A stretch of DNA of 64,000 bases from Nannocystis pusilla. Its GTDB lineage: Bacteria > Myxococcota_A > Polyangia > Nannocystales > Nannocystaceae. The stretch covers positions 4,627,168 through 4,691,167 of the forward strand of contig NZ_JAPNKE010000002.1 of NCBI RefSeq assembly GCF_026626665.1, read 5' to 3'. The position numbers were made by a program, and so were the translations under genes. This document shows, piece by piece, positions 48,487-57,329 of this stretch (position 1 is its first letter; each line of letters begins with the position of its first letter). The notes under the pieces were generated by a model. It did not search any database. It worked only from the letters and a program-made list of their open reading frames with translations, and was not told where the DNA came from.

Positions 48487-50169
48487 ATGTCGCGTCGCGT
48501 CGTCTTGCTGGTCGCCGCCTCCGTCTCGTGCACCAGGCCCAACCCTCTGTTCGCGCTCTCGGAGGGCGATCCGTCGACCGCGGTGGACGACGACGACGAC
48601 GCGCCGGCGAGTGGTTCTGCGGACGAAACCGCCGGCACCGGCGTTCCGACCAGCGGCGGCGGCGTCAGCACCCAAGGGTCCGCGAGCACCGGCAGCGTCG
48701 ATCCGACCGAGGGTCCCGCCGATCCGACCGAGGGGCTGCCGGACCCCGACAGCACGAGCTCGACGACCGCGGCGCTGACCGACGGCAATGATACCTGCAC
48801 CAGCGATTGCCCCGACGTCGACGACGAGTGCCTCGGCGGCCTCGAGTGCTCGGGCAAGCTCGAATGGTTGCGCCGCAGCGGCGACGCCGCGATCCAGCAG
48901 GCCACCGACGTCGCCGTGCTGTCCGACGGCAGCGTGGTCGTCGTCGGCAACTTCACCGGCGAGCTCGGCACCGCCCCGGACGTGATCACCGCCACCGCCG
49001 ATCCGCTCGAGGGCGACGCCTTCGTCCTGCGCCTCGATCCGAGCGGCGAGCAGGTGTGGATCCGTCAACTCTCCGGCGTCGGCCTGCAGGCGCTCGACGC
49101 CGTCGTCGCCCTGACCGACGATCGGATCGCCGTCGCCGGTCACTTCGGCGGCCAGCTGCTCTTCGATCCGCACCAGGCCGACGGCCTCGGCAAGCAGCCC
49201 GGCTTCGTCGCCGTCCTCGACCCCGACGGCGCCTCCTCGATCCTCCACGTGTTCGGCGGCGACGACGTCGCCGCCCTCGACCTCGCGGTCACCCCGGGCG
49301 ACGACCTCGTGGTCGTCGGCGGCTACGCGGGCGAACTCGTGCTCGGCGCCGACCACTCGATCAGCTTCGCGCGCGACCTGTTCGCGGTCGGCCTCGACCC
49401 GGTCGCCGGGCCGGCGTGGAGCTGGCTGCCGCACTCGGCCGCCGACCAGACCGCGCACGCGGTCGCCGTCGCGCCGACCGGCGACGTCTTCGTCGGCGGC
49501 GAGCTCGAGAGCGGCCTGCAGATCGCCGACATCAACCTGCTCGGTCAGGGCCTCGACGGCTTCATCGCCGGCCTCGACCTCGAGGGCGTCCCGCAGTGGG
49601 GCACCCAGCTCGGCGGACCCGGCGACGATCGCGTGCGTGCCCTCGCGGCCGCGCCCGACGGCAGCTTCGTCGTCGCCGGCGTCCACGGCGGCGGCCTCGA
49701 CTTCGGCGAGGGTTCGCTGCCCGCCCCGGGCCAGGGCGAGCTCGGCGGCTACGTCGCCGCCTTCGACGGCAAGGGCGGCCTCCGCTGGGCCCGCAGCGGC
49801 TTCAACCTCGGCGCCGAGCCGCCCGGCGTCGCCGTCGACGGCACCGGCCGCGTCGTCGCCTACTTGCCGCTCGGCGACGAGCCCATCGACCTCGGCGGCG
49901 GCCCGCTCGGCGACGCCCCCGGCGCCCTGCTCGTCAAGCTCACCAGCGCCGGCAACTTCGTGTGGGGTCGTCACCTCGTCGGTCAGGTCGCGACCGCCGG
50001 CCCCGGCCTCGGCGTCGGGCCTGCGGGCGAGATTGCGATCGCCGGCGCCTTCGACCCCGAGCTCGCGCACGACCCGGTGCAGCTCGTCTCGGCCGGCCAG
50101 CTCGACATCTACGCCGGCCGCTTCCTCCCTGACCTCCGACCTCTATGCTGCCCCTTACGAGCCCCCTGA
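48487..50169 (+). CDS. Beta-propeller-like surface lipoprotein
   Basis: 560 residues. Leader LLVAASVSC (lipobox), an Asp- and Thr-rich linker, then repeated blade-like units. Each has a form such as DVAVLSDGSVVVVGNFTGEL, AVALTDDRIAVAGHFGGQL or AVAPTGDVFVGGELESGLQI. About seven such units are countable, consistent with a propeller. No catalytic motif is seen. Its TGA overlaps the ATG of the next gene (TGATGA). Confidence 0.78.
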   Translation: MSRRVVLLVAASVSCTRPNPLFALSEGDPSTAVDDDDDAPASGSADETAGTGVPTSGGGVSTQGSASTGSVDPTEGPADPTEGLPDPDSTSSTTAALTDGNDTCTSDCPDVDDECLGGLECSGKLEWLRRSGDAAIQQATDVAVLSDGSVVVVGNFTGELGTAPDVITATADPLEGDAFVLRLDPSGEQVWIRQLSGVGLQALDAVVALTDDRIAVAGHFGGQLLFDPHQADGLGKQPGFVAVLDPDGASSILHVFGGDDVAALDLAVTPGDDLVVVGGYAGELVLGADHSISFARDLFAVGLDPVAGPAWSWLPHSAADQTAHAVAVAPTGDVFVGGELESGLQIADINLLGQGLDGFIAGLDLEGVPQWGTQLGGPGDDRVRALAAAPDGSFVVAGVHGGGLDFGEGSLPAPGQGELGGYVAAFDGKGGLRWARSGFNLGAEPPGVAVDGTGRVVAYLPLGDEPIDLGGGPLGDAPGALLVKLTSAGNFVWGRHLVGQVATAGPGLGVGPAGEIAIAGAFDPELAHDPVQLVSAGQLDIYAGRFLPDLRPLCCPLRAP

Positions 50170-50820
50170 TGACCGACCTCGCCGCGACCTGGAGCCGCTG
50201 GAAAGAGGAGACCTTCGGCTCCGGCTATCACATCTGGCACGAGGGCCTCGACGTCGACGCGGTCACCGGGCTCAAGGACAGGCGCGCGAGCGGGCCCTCG
50301 CCATGCTGCGGCTCGGTCGCTCTCTCGGCGACGACCACGCCTCCGAGGCGCTGGCCGCCATGGGCGACGCGCCCACGATCGCCGCCGTGCGGGCCCGCCT
50401 CGACGCCGGCGACCCACCGCTTCCCCGGCCACCCGCGTACGCTTCGTCCGCGTCCTCCACGCCCTCGCCCCCGACCCGCGGCTCGCCGATCACCTCGTCG
50501 CCATCCTCGACGAGACCTGGTCCAAAGGACAGCCATGGTCGCCGCGGGTCGACGCCGCCGTCGCCCTGCGCGCCTTCGCCGGCGAGGCCGACGAGGCCGC
50601 GCTCCTGCGGGCCGTCAGCGATCCCAGCTACCTCGTCCGCTGCCACGCCTGCGAGTCGCTGCTGCACCGCTGGCGCGCCCGTCGGCGCCAGGTCAGCGAC
50701 TACCCGGCCCTGTTCGCGCTGATCCGCGGCCCCGACGACGACGACGCGCCGACCACCGGCGACCTCGCCCGCTACGCCGAAGCGCGGCAGCGCCTGCGAG
50801 CGCTCGCCGCCCGCCACTGA
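50169..50820 (+). CDS. HEAT-like repeat protein (two frame breaks)
   Basis: Starts MTDLAATWSRWKEETFGSGY and continues with IWHEGLDVDAVTGLKD. Adding one base near 50280 leads to ERALAMLRLGRSLGDDHASE, and one near 50420 leads to ATRVRFVRVLHALAPDPRLA. After that comes AALLRAVSDPSYLVRCHACE, and the frame ends at 50820. The helical, Ala/Leu/Arg-rich pattern with VRxxA motifs is HEAT-like and probably cytoplasmic. Its start codon overlaps the lipoprotein stop, so the two are probably translated together. It is convergent with the TonB receptor gene, with only 6 bp between stops. An ATG at 50145 is an alternative start. Confidence 0.7.
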
Positions 50821-50826
50821 CGCGCC

Positions 50827-53190
50827 TCAATAATCGAGCCGCAGCCCCAGCGACGGGAAGATCGGCAGGCCGAACCCGCCGACGGTGTCGCGGAAGTCGT
50901 AGCTGTACACGTACATCTCGACGTTCTGGTGATTGTAGACGTTGAGCACGTCGAGGTACGCGAGGAAGCTGACGCGCTTGTAGATCCAACGCCGGTCGAC
51001 GCGGAGGTCGAGCTGGTGGAAGGGCGGGAAGCGGGCCGAGTTCTGCAGCCCGCGGATCGGCAGGTACCCGCCCTCGTACTCGATCGATCCGACCACCGGC
51101 GTGTACGGCTGCCCCGACACCAGGCGGAAGCGGCCGCCGATCTGCCAGCCGCGGCCGAGCTTCACCGACGCCACGATCGTCAAGTTGTGCCGCTGATCGA
51201 AGTCACCCGGCCGCCGCCCGCCGGGGTCGCCGTGCTGCTGCGCGAACAGCAGCTCGCTGTGCATCAGCGTGTACGCCATCCAGCCGTACAGCCGCTTCGT
51301 CAGCGGCTTGCGCAGCAGCAGCTCGAGCCCGTACGTGCGCCCGTACGAGATCCGCGTCGGGAACCCGCCGAGCGACAGCGGCGGCACCGCGTTGTCCTGG
51401 TCGCGGTAGAACCCCGTCGCGTCGATCGTCATGTCGGCCGGCAGGTCGTGCGACGCCCCGGCCGACAGCTGCAGCGCCCGGATCACGCGCAGCGAGTTCT
51501 GTCCCGGGAACACCGCGAACGCCGGCTCGAAGTTGGCGAAGTACGCCGGCAGCACCACCTGGTTGGTCCCGATCTGGCCCGAGCTCGGCACGATGCGCGC
51601 GTCGACCCCGAACTCCGACAGCCGCGACTGCGAGTACAGGCCCGCGCCGAAGCGCAGGCGCCAGCGGTCGCTCACCTCCCACAGCCCGTTGAGCCGCGGA
51701 TCGAGCGCGAACGCCCGCTCCGACCCGACCGCGAACGCCGACGCGCGGAACCCCGGCACCAGCAGCAGCGACCCCAGGCGCAGCCGCCCCGACGAGTACA
51801 GCCCGAGCCACGTCTGCTCGCCGCGGGCCGACTGCTCCGGCGGCGGCCAGCTGCTCCCGTCGGGCACCTGGCCGCGGGCGCGGTAGTGGTCGACGATCAG
51901 GTCGGCGCCGACGATCACGTCGAACCGCTTCGACATCGACCGCTGCAGCTCGGCCCGCAGCGATCCGACGTAGTCGCGGCGGAATTGCTCGCGCTCCTCC
52001 ACCGCGATCAGCTGGCGACCGACGTCGAAGCGCAGCGCCGGCGACACCATCGCCGACCACGCCCCCACCTTCTGCCGGTACGTGAAGTCGACGCGGTGGA
52101 AGCTCGAGCGGTAGTCGATCGCGTCGGTGAACCCGCCCTCCTTCTCGTAGTCGCGGAAGCGGAAGCGGATGCGGTCGCCCGCCCCGAGCACGCGGGCCGA
52201 GATCGACGCCCCGCGCTTCAGCGGGAAGTCGACCATCGCCTGGTAATCATAATAAGTCGGCAGCACCGTCCCGTTCGAATCGGTCACCGACATGAACGCA
52301 CGCAGGCCCGCGTCCACGTAGCCGCGCTGGGCCCCGATGATGAACGACCCGCGCTTGCCGAGCGGCCCCTCGACCAGCGCGCTCGCGGCCCGCAGGTCGA
52401 CCCCGAGGTGCCCGTGGACCCCGTCGCGTCGCCCGCGGCGCGGCTCGATCACCACCATCCCGCCCGACGCGTTGCCGTAGCGGCTGTCGAAGTTGCCCGG
52501 CACGAAGTCGAGGCGCTCGATGACGTCGGCCGGCACCACGCTCGCCAGCGCCAGCGCGTGGAAGGCCCGCGGCACCGGGTGCTCGCCGACGAACACCCCC
52601 GACTGCAGCGGGCTCGCCCCGCGCAGCACCAGGAGCCCCAGCCCGCCCGGCGTGCGCGCCACCCCCGGCATGTTCTGCAGCGCCCGCAGCGGGTCGCCCT
52701 GGCTCCCCGGCATCGTCGCGATCTCCTCGCGCGACAGCGACCGCGCCCCCGCCTCGGGCCGCTTCTCCGTGGTGTTGCGGACCACCGTGCGGTACGGGTT
52801 CCACTCGGTCGGCCGCGGGAACAGCTGTCGCTCCGTCGTCGCCCGCCGGCGGATCTCCACCGTCTCCTCGAGCCGCTCGAAGCCCGGCGCCGCGATCACC
52901 ACCCGCACCTTCCCCGGCGGCAGGTCGACCGCCAGGCGCCCGGCGGCGTCGGTCTCGATCGCCGTCGTGTGCCCGTCGGCGCCGACGATCACCACCCGCA
53001 CCTCCGCCAGCGCCGTGCGCAGCCCCGCCGCCCGCACCCGCGCCCGCAGCGTGCCGCAGTCGTCGCGCCCCGCGCACGGCTCGCTGACCTGCGGCGGCGG
53101 CCGCGGCGGCCGCGGCGACGGAGCAGCCTGCGCATTGAAACATGCTCCGAAGTACATGGCCGCAGCGACATGTCCGAAGCACCAGCGCAT
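50827..53190 (-). CDS. TonB-dependent receptor with N-terminal carboxypeptidase-regulatory-like domain
   Basis: 787 residues from ATG 53190. After the signal peptide a short beta domain (LAEVRVVIVGADGHTTAIET) is followed by a plug with LRALQNMPGVARTPGGLGLL and DVIERLDFVPGNFDSRYGNA. A large beta barrel (many aromatic-rich strands) ends in GLPIFPSLGLRLDY, an outer-membrane C-terminus. It imports an unknown ligand using the TonB system. The whole signal-peptide region (MRWCFGHVAAAMYFGACFN) is encoded by five 14-bp repeat units (53127-53186). The lipoprotein gene upstream is probably co-transcribed. Confidence 0.92.
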   Translation of the reverse strand: MRWCFGHVAAAMYFGACFNAQAAPSPRPPRPPPQVSEPCAGRDDCGTLRARVRAAGLRTALAEVRVVIVGADGHTTAIETDAAGRLAVDLPPGKVRVVIAAPGFERLEETVEIRRRATTERQLFPRPTEWNPYRTVVRNTTEKRPEAGARSLSREEIATMPGSQGDPLRALQNMPGVARTPGGLGLLVLRGASPLQSGVFVGEHPVPRAFHALALASVVPADVIERLDFVPGNFDSRYGNASGGMVVIEPRRGRRDGVHGHLGVDLRAASALVEGPLGKRGSFIIGAQRGYVDAGLRAFMSVTDSNGTVLPTYYDYQAMVDFPLKRGASISARVLGAGDRIRFRFRDYEKEGGFTDAIDYRSSFHRVDFTYRQKVGAWSAMVSPALRFDVGRQLIAVEEREQFRRDYVGSLRAELQRSMSKRFDVIVGADLIVDHYRARGQVPDGSSWPPPEQSARGEQTWLGLYSSGRLRLGSLLLVPGFRASAFAVGSERAFALDPRLNGLWEVSDRWRLRFGAGLYSQSRLSEFGVDARIVPSSGQIGTNQVVLPAYFANFEPAFAVFPGQNSLRVIRALQLSAGASHDLPADMTIDATGFYRDQDNAVPPLSLGGFPTRISYGRTYGLELLLRKPLTKRLYGWMAYTLMHSELLFAQQHGDPGGRRPGDFDQRHNLTIVASVKLGRGWQIGGRFRLVSGQPYTPVVGSIEYEGGYLPIRGLQNSARFPPFHQLDLRVDRRWIYKRVSFLAYLDVLNVYNHQNVEMYVYSYDFRDTVGGFGLPIFPSLGLRLDY
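53127..53190. repeat. 14-bp CATG array encoding the TonB-receptor signal peptide
   Basis: CCTG at 53127, CATG at 53141, 53155 and 53169, and CAGC at 53183; all 14 bp apart. On the gene strand the units encode most of the 22-residue signal peptide. Confidence 0.88.
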
Positions 53191-53316
53191 CCCCTCGCCG
53201 CGACCGCGACGCGCAGCCAGGCGATCGTCGCGCCGAGGTCGGGCCACCTGTCCGCAGCGCCGGCGCGTCATCTCGCCGCGACCTCGACGCGCAGCCAGGC
53301 CGTCGTGGCGCTGCGG
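53186..53316. repeat. Duplicated 3' end of the upstream lipoprotein gene
   Basis: The last about 45 bp of the lipoprotein gene (53271-53316, ending in the codons for AWLRVEVAAR) recur with about 80% identity at 53193-53240, offset 76 bp. The downstream copy overlaps the ribosome-binding region and start of the TonB-receptor gene. Confidence 0.65.
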
Positions 53317-54386
53317 TTGTCGGCGAGGACCACGTACACGTGGTGCGTGCCCGGCTCCTCGGGCGCGCGCCACTCGATCTCGAAGCCGGGCCCGGCGGTC
53401 GGCTCGAACGGCGCCGTCGTGGTCGAGAACCACGCCGCCCCGCGGACCTCGACGATCGGCGACACCGACGGCATCAGCGTCGTCTCGTCGATCGACACCG
53501 CGTAGTACGTCTGCGGCGGCGCGGCCTCGACCAGCGACAGCGCCAGCGCGTCGCCTGTCCGTGCGGACAGGGTCGCCCCGGACTGGGCCTCGAGGAAGTA
53601 CTCGCCGCCGCCGGGCGCCGGCACCCACGCCGCGAAGTGGGCGATCTTCGGCGCCACGTCGGGCTCGATCTGCGTGATCTGCCACGGCAGATTCTCGGGC
53701 TGCACCGGCGACGTCGCCCCCATCGCCGCCCCGGCCACCACCGCGCGCCACGTCGGCCCGATCCGCAGCGTGCGCACGAAGAACAGGCAGTCGCGCAGCG
53801 ACGACGACGCCTGCGCCAGCCCCTCCGCGCGGCGCATGCACTCGCCCGTGCTCGGCCCCTCGGGCGAGCCCGCCACCATCATCACGATCACGCCGAGGCT
53901 CGCCGCGCCGACCACGTCGCGCAGCGGCCCGAGCTCGAGCGTCGCCGCCGGCCCCGGCGGCAGCGCGCACGTCTCCGCCTGCGGCAGCTCGATCGGCCCG
54001 CACGGCGGCGCCTCGGCCAGATTGACCAATTGCCCGCCGGTGCAGCCGGTCCCGCCGCACACGAACCATCGCGGCTGCAGCGCCGCGACGTCGACCGGCC
54101 CGTCGGGCCCGGCCACGAACGGCGTCGCGCGCACGCGATCGCCGGGCATCGCCTCGGCCACCGGCCCGCCCCCGGGCGGCGGGTCCGCGCCCCACGGCCC
54201 GCGCTCGATCACCTCGAAGCGCATCGCCAGCGCGTCGGTGTGATCGATCACCCAATAGGGGCGCTCGTCGGGCAAGCAGCTCGCGCCCGCCAGCGCCGCC
54301 GCGAGGGCCCTCCACCGCCGAGCCCCGCGGATCGGCGCCGCCGCGCCCGCACGGGCCCGAGAGCGCAGCGGTGCGCGGAGCGGCAC
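53268..54386 (-). CDS. Lipoprotein partner of the TonB-dependent receptor
   Basis: 372 residues. A long, Arg-rich leader ends in the lipobox LAGASC, giving an outer-membrane anchored protein. The body is beta-rich (ALAMRFEVIERGPWGADPPP, TCALPPGPAATLELGPLRDV) with paired Cys (WFVCGGTGCTGG, CMRRAEGLAQASSSLRDCLF) and ends with an Ig-like segment (EEPGTHHVYVVLADNRSATT). Directly upstream of the TonB receptor on the same strand, so it may capture or process the receptor's ligand; that is inferred from position only. Confidence 0.72.
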   Translation of the reverse strand: MPLRAPLRSRARAGAAAPIRGARRWRALAAALAGASCLPDERPYWVIDHTDALAMRFEVIERGPWGADPPPGGGPVAEAMPGDRVRATPFVAGPDGPVDVAALQPRWFVCGGTGCTGGQLVNLAEAPPCGPIELPQAETCALPPGPAATLELGPLRDVVGAASLGVIVMMVAGSPEGPSTGECMRRAEGLAQASSSLRDCLFFVRTLRIGPTWRAVVAGAAMGATSPVQPENLPWQITQIEPDVAPKIAHFAAWVPAPGGGEYFLEAQSGATLSARTGDALALSLVEAAPPQTYYAVSIDETTLMPSVSPIVEVRGAAWFSTTTAPFEPTAGPGFEIEWRAPEEPGTHHVYVVLADNRSATTAWLRVEVAAR

Positions 54387-54450
54387 CGGACGAGCCTAAC
54401 CGCTCAGATTCTCGTTGTCGACCGCGTCCGCCTCCGCGATCCTCCGCCGC

Positions 54451-55509
54451 ATGGTCTCCTTGCACGAGACACTCCACCGGCCCTGGCTGACCGAGCTCTT
54501 GCGCAGCTGGCACGAGTTCAACAAGCGCCACCTGGGCGGCGCCCTCAAGCCGCCGGTGCTGCAGATCGATCTGTCGACCGCGCGCCTCGGGCACTGGCAG
54601 CGCGACACGCGGACGCTCGGCCTGGCCCACGAGCACCTGCTGTCGCACCGCTGGGAGGACGTGCTCGACACCCTCAAGCACGAGATGGCGCACCAGTACG
54701 TCGACGAGGTCCTCGGCGGCGACGTGCGCCCGCACGGCCCGCAGTTCGCCCGCGCCTGCGCCTTGCTCGAGATCCGCCCCGACGCCACCGGCAGCCCGCG
54801 GGCCAGCGACGACCCGGCCGCGCGCGTGCTGAAGCGCGTGCAAGCTGCTCGCCCTGGCCACCAGCGCCAACCGCCACGAGGCCGAGGCGGCCATGGCCGC
54901 CGCCAACACCTTGCTGCTGCGCTACAACCTCGACCTGCCGCAGGACGGTCCGCCGCGCGACTACGAGGCCCGCCGCCTCGGCGACAGCGCCGCCGCGATC
55001 GCCCTCGAGGCCAAGCTGGTGAGCTCGATCCTCAGCGAGTTCTTCTTCGTCGAGTGCATCTGGGTCACCACCTACAACGCCCGCCGCCTCCGCCACGAGC
55101 GCGTGCTCGAGGTCCTCGGCACCTCGGAGAACCTCGAGATGGCCGCCTACGTCCACGACTTCCTGCACGCGTCCACCAAGCGCCTGTGGGAGCAGGCCAA
55201 GCGGGACATGGACCTGCCCGCCAACCGCCGCCGCGAGTTCAGCGCGGGCCTCCTCACCGGCTTCCGCGACAAGCTCCGCGGCGAGCGCCAGCGCAACGAG
55301 GAGCAGGGCCTCGTGTGGCTCGGCGACGCCGACCTCGACCGCTTCCTCCGCGGCCGTCACCCCTACATCCGCAGCATGGGCTCCTCCGCCGTCAACCGCG
55401 GCCGCGCCCACGCGGCCGGCCGCGCCGCCGGCGAGGGCCTCACTTGAACAAGCCGGTCCGCGAGCACCAGAGCCGCGGCCTGTCGCTCCCGCGCGGCCGC
55501 GACGACTGA
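54451..55509 (+). CDS. SprT-like metallopeptidase plus DUF2786 domain protein (two frame breaks)
   Basis: From ATG 54451. The N-terminal part has LKHEMAHQYVDEVLGGDVRP and HGPQFARAC, the HExxH zinc site of SprT-like proteins (about residue 77). After a break near 54842 the sequence continues KLLALATSANRHEAEAAMAA and NTLLLRYNLDLP, a DUF2786 domain. The end is GRAAGEGLT, and one more base at 55444 adds LNKPVREHQSRGLSLPRGRD, stopping at 55509. SprT proteins act in DNA-protein crosslink repair; the fusion partner's role is unknown. Its 3' end is tandemly repeated downstream. Confidence 0.8.
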   Translation: MVSLHETLHRPWLTELLRSWHEFNKRHLGGALKPPVLQIDLSTARLGHWQRDTRTLGLAHEHLLSHRWEDVLDTLKHEMAHQYVDEVLGGDVRPHGPQFARACALLEIRPDATGSPRASDDPAARVLKRVQAARPGHQRQPPRGRGGHGRRQHLAAALQPRPAAGRSAARLRGPPPRRQRRRDRPRGQAGELDPQRVLLRRVHLGHHLQRPPPPPRARARGPRHLGEPRDGRLRPRLPARVHQAPVGAGQAGHGPARQPPPRVQRGPPHRLPRQAPRRAPAQRGAGPRVARRRRPRPLPPRPSPLHPQHGLLRRQPRPRPRGRPRRRRGPHLNKPVREHQSRGLSLPRGRDD

Positions 55510-55620
55510 GCCGCGGCCTGTCGCTCCCGCGCGGCCGCGACGACTGAGCCGCGCCCTGTCGCTCCCGCGCGGCCGCGACGGCTGAGCCGCGCCCTGTCGC
55601 TGCCGCCCGGCCGCGACGAT
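55472..55620. repeat. 38-bp tandem repeat, 4 copies, starting inside a gene 3' end
   Basis: Units 55472-55509, 55510-55547, 55548-55585 and 55586-55620 are nearly identical. The first contains the last codons and the TGA of the SprT-like gene, so the gene end has been amplified; the first three copies end in TGA. Confidence 0.88.
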
Positions 55621-55634
55621 GGTTCCGCCCCCTC

Positions 55635-55700
55635 GGACATGTCGGATGAGCCATGCTCTCGAGGCCATGTCCTCGAGAGCATGTCCCAGGGAGCATCCCT
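55635..55700. repeat. 14-bp CATG array, 5 units
   Basis: CATG at 55638, 55652, 55666 and 55680 and CATC at 55694. It follows the 38-bp repeats. From 55700 to 55994 no further gene or element was recognised. Confidence 0.92.
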
Positions 55701-55994
55701 GCCGGTCGCCGCCCGGCCCGGGCCCGCGGCTCAACCCCGAAGCCGCGTGCGCCTGTCGCCCGCGCCTTGCCCTCGTCCTCCGCGCGCCGCGGCGCGCCCC
55801 GAGGCGACACGTCCCTTCAATCATGTCCGCGAGCGCCGTCGTGCACCCGCACCGGCGGCGCGCCCCGACACCGCCGCCCGGTCTCTGACAGTGATGTCGC
55901 AGCGTCTCCGGCCCGTTCCGCGCGCCCGGCCCAGATCGGCCGCCGGCGGCCCTGCAGCACGCTTGGCACGCCTCCTGCTTTGGGGGCAGGCATC

Positions 55995-57032
55995 ATGCTC
56001 AGCCCGCGGATCGTCCTCAGCCTCGCTCTCCTCCCCGCCCTCGTCCTCGCGCCCGGCTGTGACGAGAAGCAAGGCCCGAACACCGGCGACATCGCGGACG
56101 ACACCACCACGGACGGTTCCGGCGACGGCCCCGACGGCCCGCCCGAGCCCGACACCACCGACGGCGAGGGTGCCACCAGCAGCCAGAGCCCTGACGAGCC
56201 GGTCGACAGCGAGGACGAGACCGACAGCGAGGGCGACGACGAGCCGCAGCCCCCGCCCCCGGAGCCGCGCCCCCAGGCCGTGCAAATCTGCCCCGAGCTC
56301 GACTGGCCGCAGACCCAAGAGTGTACGACCGAGGGCGGCGAGGCCGGCACCAGCATGTGCTTCCTGTACCAGGGCGAGGAGCACTGGACCGAGTGCAGCA
56401 CCGAGGAGCCCGTCTGCGACCCGAACTACAACTGGGACATGGGCTGCGTCGGCCAGATCTGCGCCTTCGACGGCACCGACCTGTACCTCTACTCGTGGGC
56501 CGAGGATCAGTGCGACACCCCGCTCGTCGTCAACTTCGACGGCGCCCCGCTGCGCTTCGAGGCCGCCGCCGCCGCCTCGTTCGACATCTCCGGCGCCGGC
56601 CAGTGCCTGAGCACCGACTGGCCGACCCTCCCCTGGCTCGCGCTCGACCGCGACCGCGACGGTGCCATCGACAGCGGCCGCGAGCTGTTCGGCAGCGGCA
56701 CCGTCCTGCGCAGCGGTCGGCGGGCCAGCCACGGCTTCGAGGCCCTGGCCGAGCACGACCTCAACCGCGACGGCAAGATCGACCGCGCCGACCCCGTGTT
56801 CGCCGAGCTCGTGCTCTGGTCCGACGGCGACCGCGACCGCCGCGGCGAGCTGTCCGAGCTCGTCCCCGTCACCCAGGCCGAACTCGTCGCCATCCACCTC
56901 GACGTCGCCGTCCGCGCCGAGTGCGACGACCGCGGCAACTGCGGCCGCGAGCGCGCCCGCTTCGAGTTCAAAAACGTGGCCGGCGAGATCCGCAGCGGCG
57001 AGGTCGTCGACGTCTACCTCGCCTGCCAGTGA
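55995..57032 (+). CDS. Lipoprotein with calcium-binding-like EF-hand loops
   Basis: 345 residues from ATG 55995. Lipobox LAPGC, then a long acidic linker (about 60 residues). The body has Cys-rich segments (VQICPELDWPQTQECTTEGG, VGQICAFDGTDLYLY) and two loops resembling EF-hand/dockerin calcium sites: DRDRDGAIDSGRELFG and LNRDGKIDRADPVF. This style is common in myxobacterial surface lipoproteins. Function unknown. A strong terminator hairpin follows. Confidence 0.75.
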   Translation: MLSPRIVLSLALLPALVLAPGCDEKQGPNTGDIADDTTTDGSGDGPDGPPEPDTTDGEGATSSQSPDEPVDSEDETDSEGDDEPQPPPPEPRPQAVQICPELDWPQTQECTTEGGEAGTSMCFLYQGEEHWTECSTEEPVCDPNYNWDMGCVGQICAFDGTDLYLYSWAEDQCDTPLVVNFDGAPLRFEAAAAASFDISGAGQCLSTDWPTLPWLALDRDRDGAIDSGRELFGSGTVLRSGRRASHGFEALAEHDLNRDGKIDRADPVFAELVLWSDGDRDRRGELSELVPVTQAELVAIHLDVAVRAECDDRGNCGRERARFEFKNVAGEIRSGEVVDVYLACQ

Positions 57033-57065
57033 CCCGCGGCCCGCATCACCCTTTCTTCCTCCTCA

Positions 57066-57109
57066 CCGCGCGCGGTCGCCTGATCAGGCGGTCGCGCGCG
57101 GCTTCTTTT
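57066..57109 (+). terminator. Strong intrinsic terminator after the lipoprotein gene
   Basis: An 18-bp stem (57066-57083 with 57084-57101, two G-T pairs), centred on TGATCA and followed by CTTCTTTT. It is the clearest Rho-independent terminator in the window. Confidence 0.8.
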
Positions 57110-57234
57110 GCGGTCGCGCCCTCGTCGCCCTCTCGTTCCCTCGAAACCGCGGCCCGTCCGCCTGATCAGGCGGTCACGCGCGGCTTCTTCTTACGGCCGC
57201 GCCTCGTCGCCCTCTCGTTCCCACGAACCGCCCG
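57077..57234. repeat. Direct repeat of about 75 bp, offset 82 bp
   Basis: CGCCTGATCAGGCG followed by a GTCGCGCGCGGCTTCTT-type segment and CTCGTCGCCCTCTCGTTCC occur twice (57077-57151 and 57159-57234). The terminator half-stem is therefore duplicated; the second copy lacks the complete stem. No gene lies in the 57033-57329 gap. Confidence 0.8.
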
Positions 57235-57329
57235 CCTCGCGCCGCTCCTCCGTATCGCCGCGCGCCGTCGCCGGCGCAGCGGTCCCGCGCGACTCCTCGT
57301 CCCGTCACCTGCGTCCTCGACGGGTCGTG

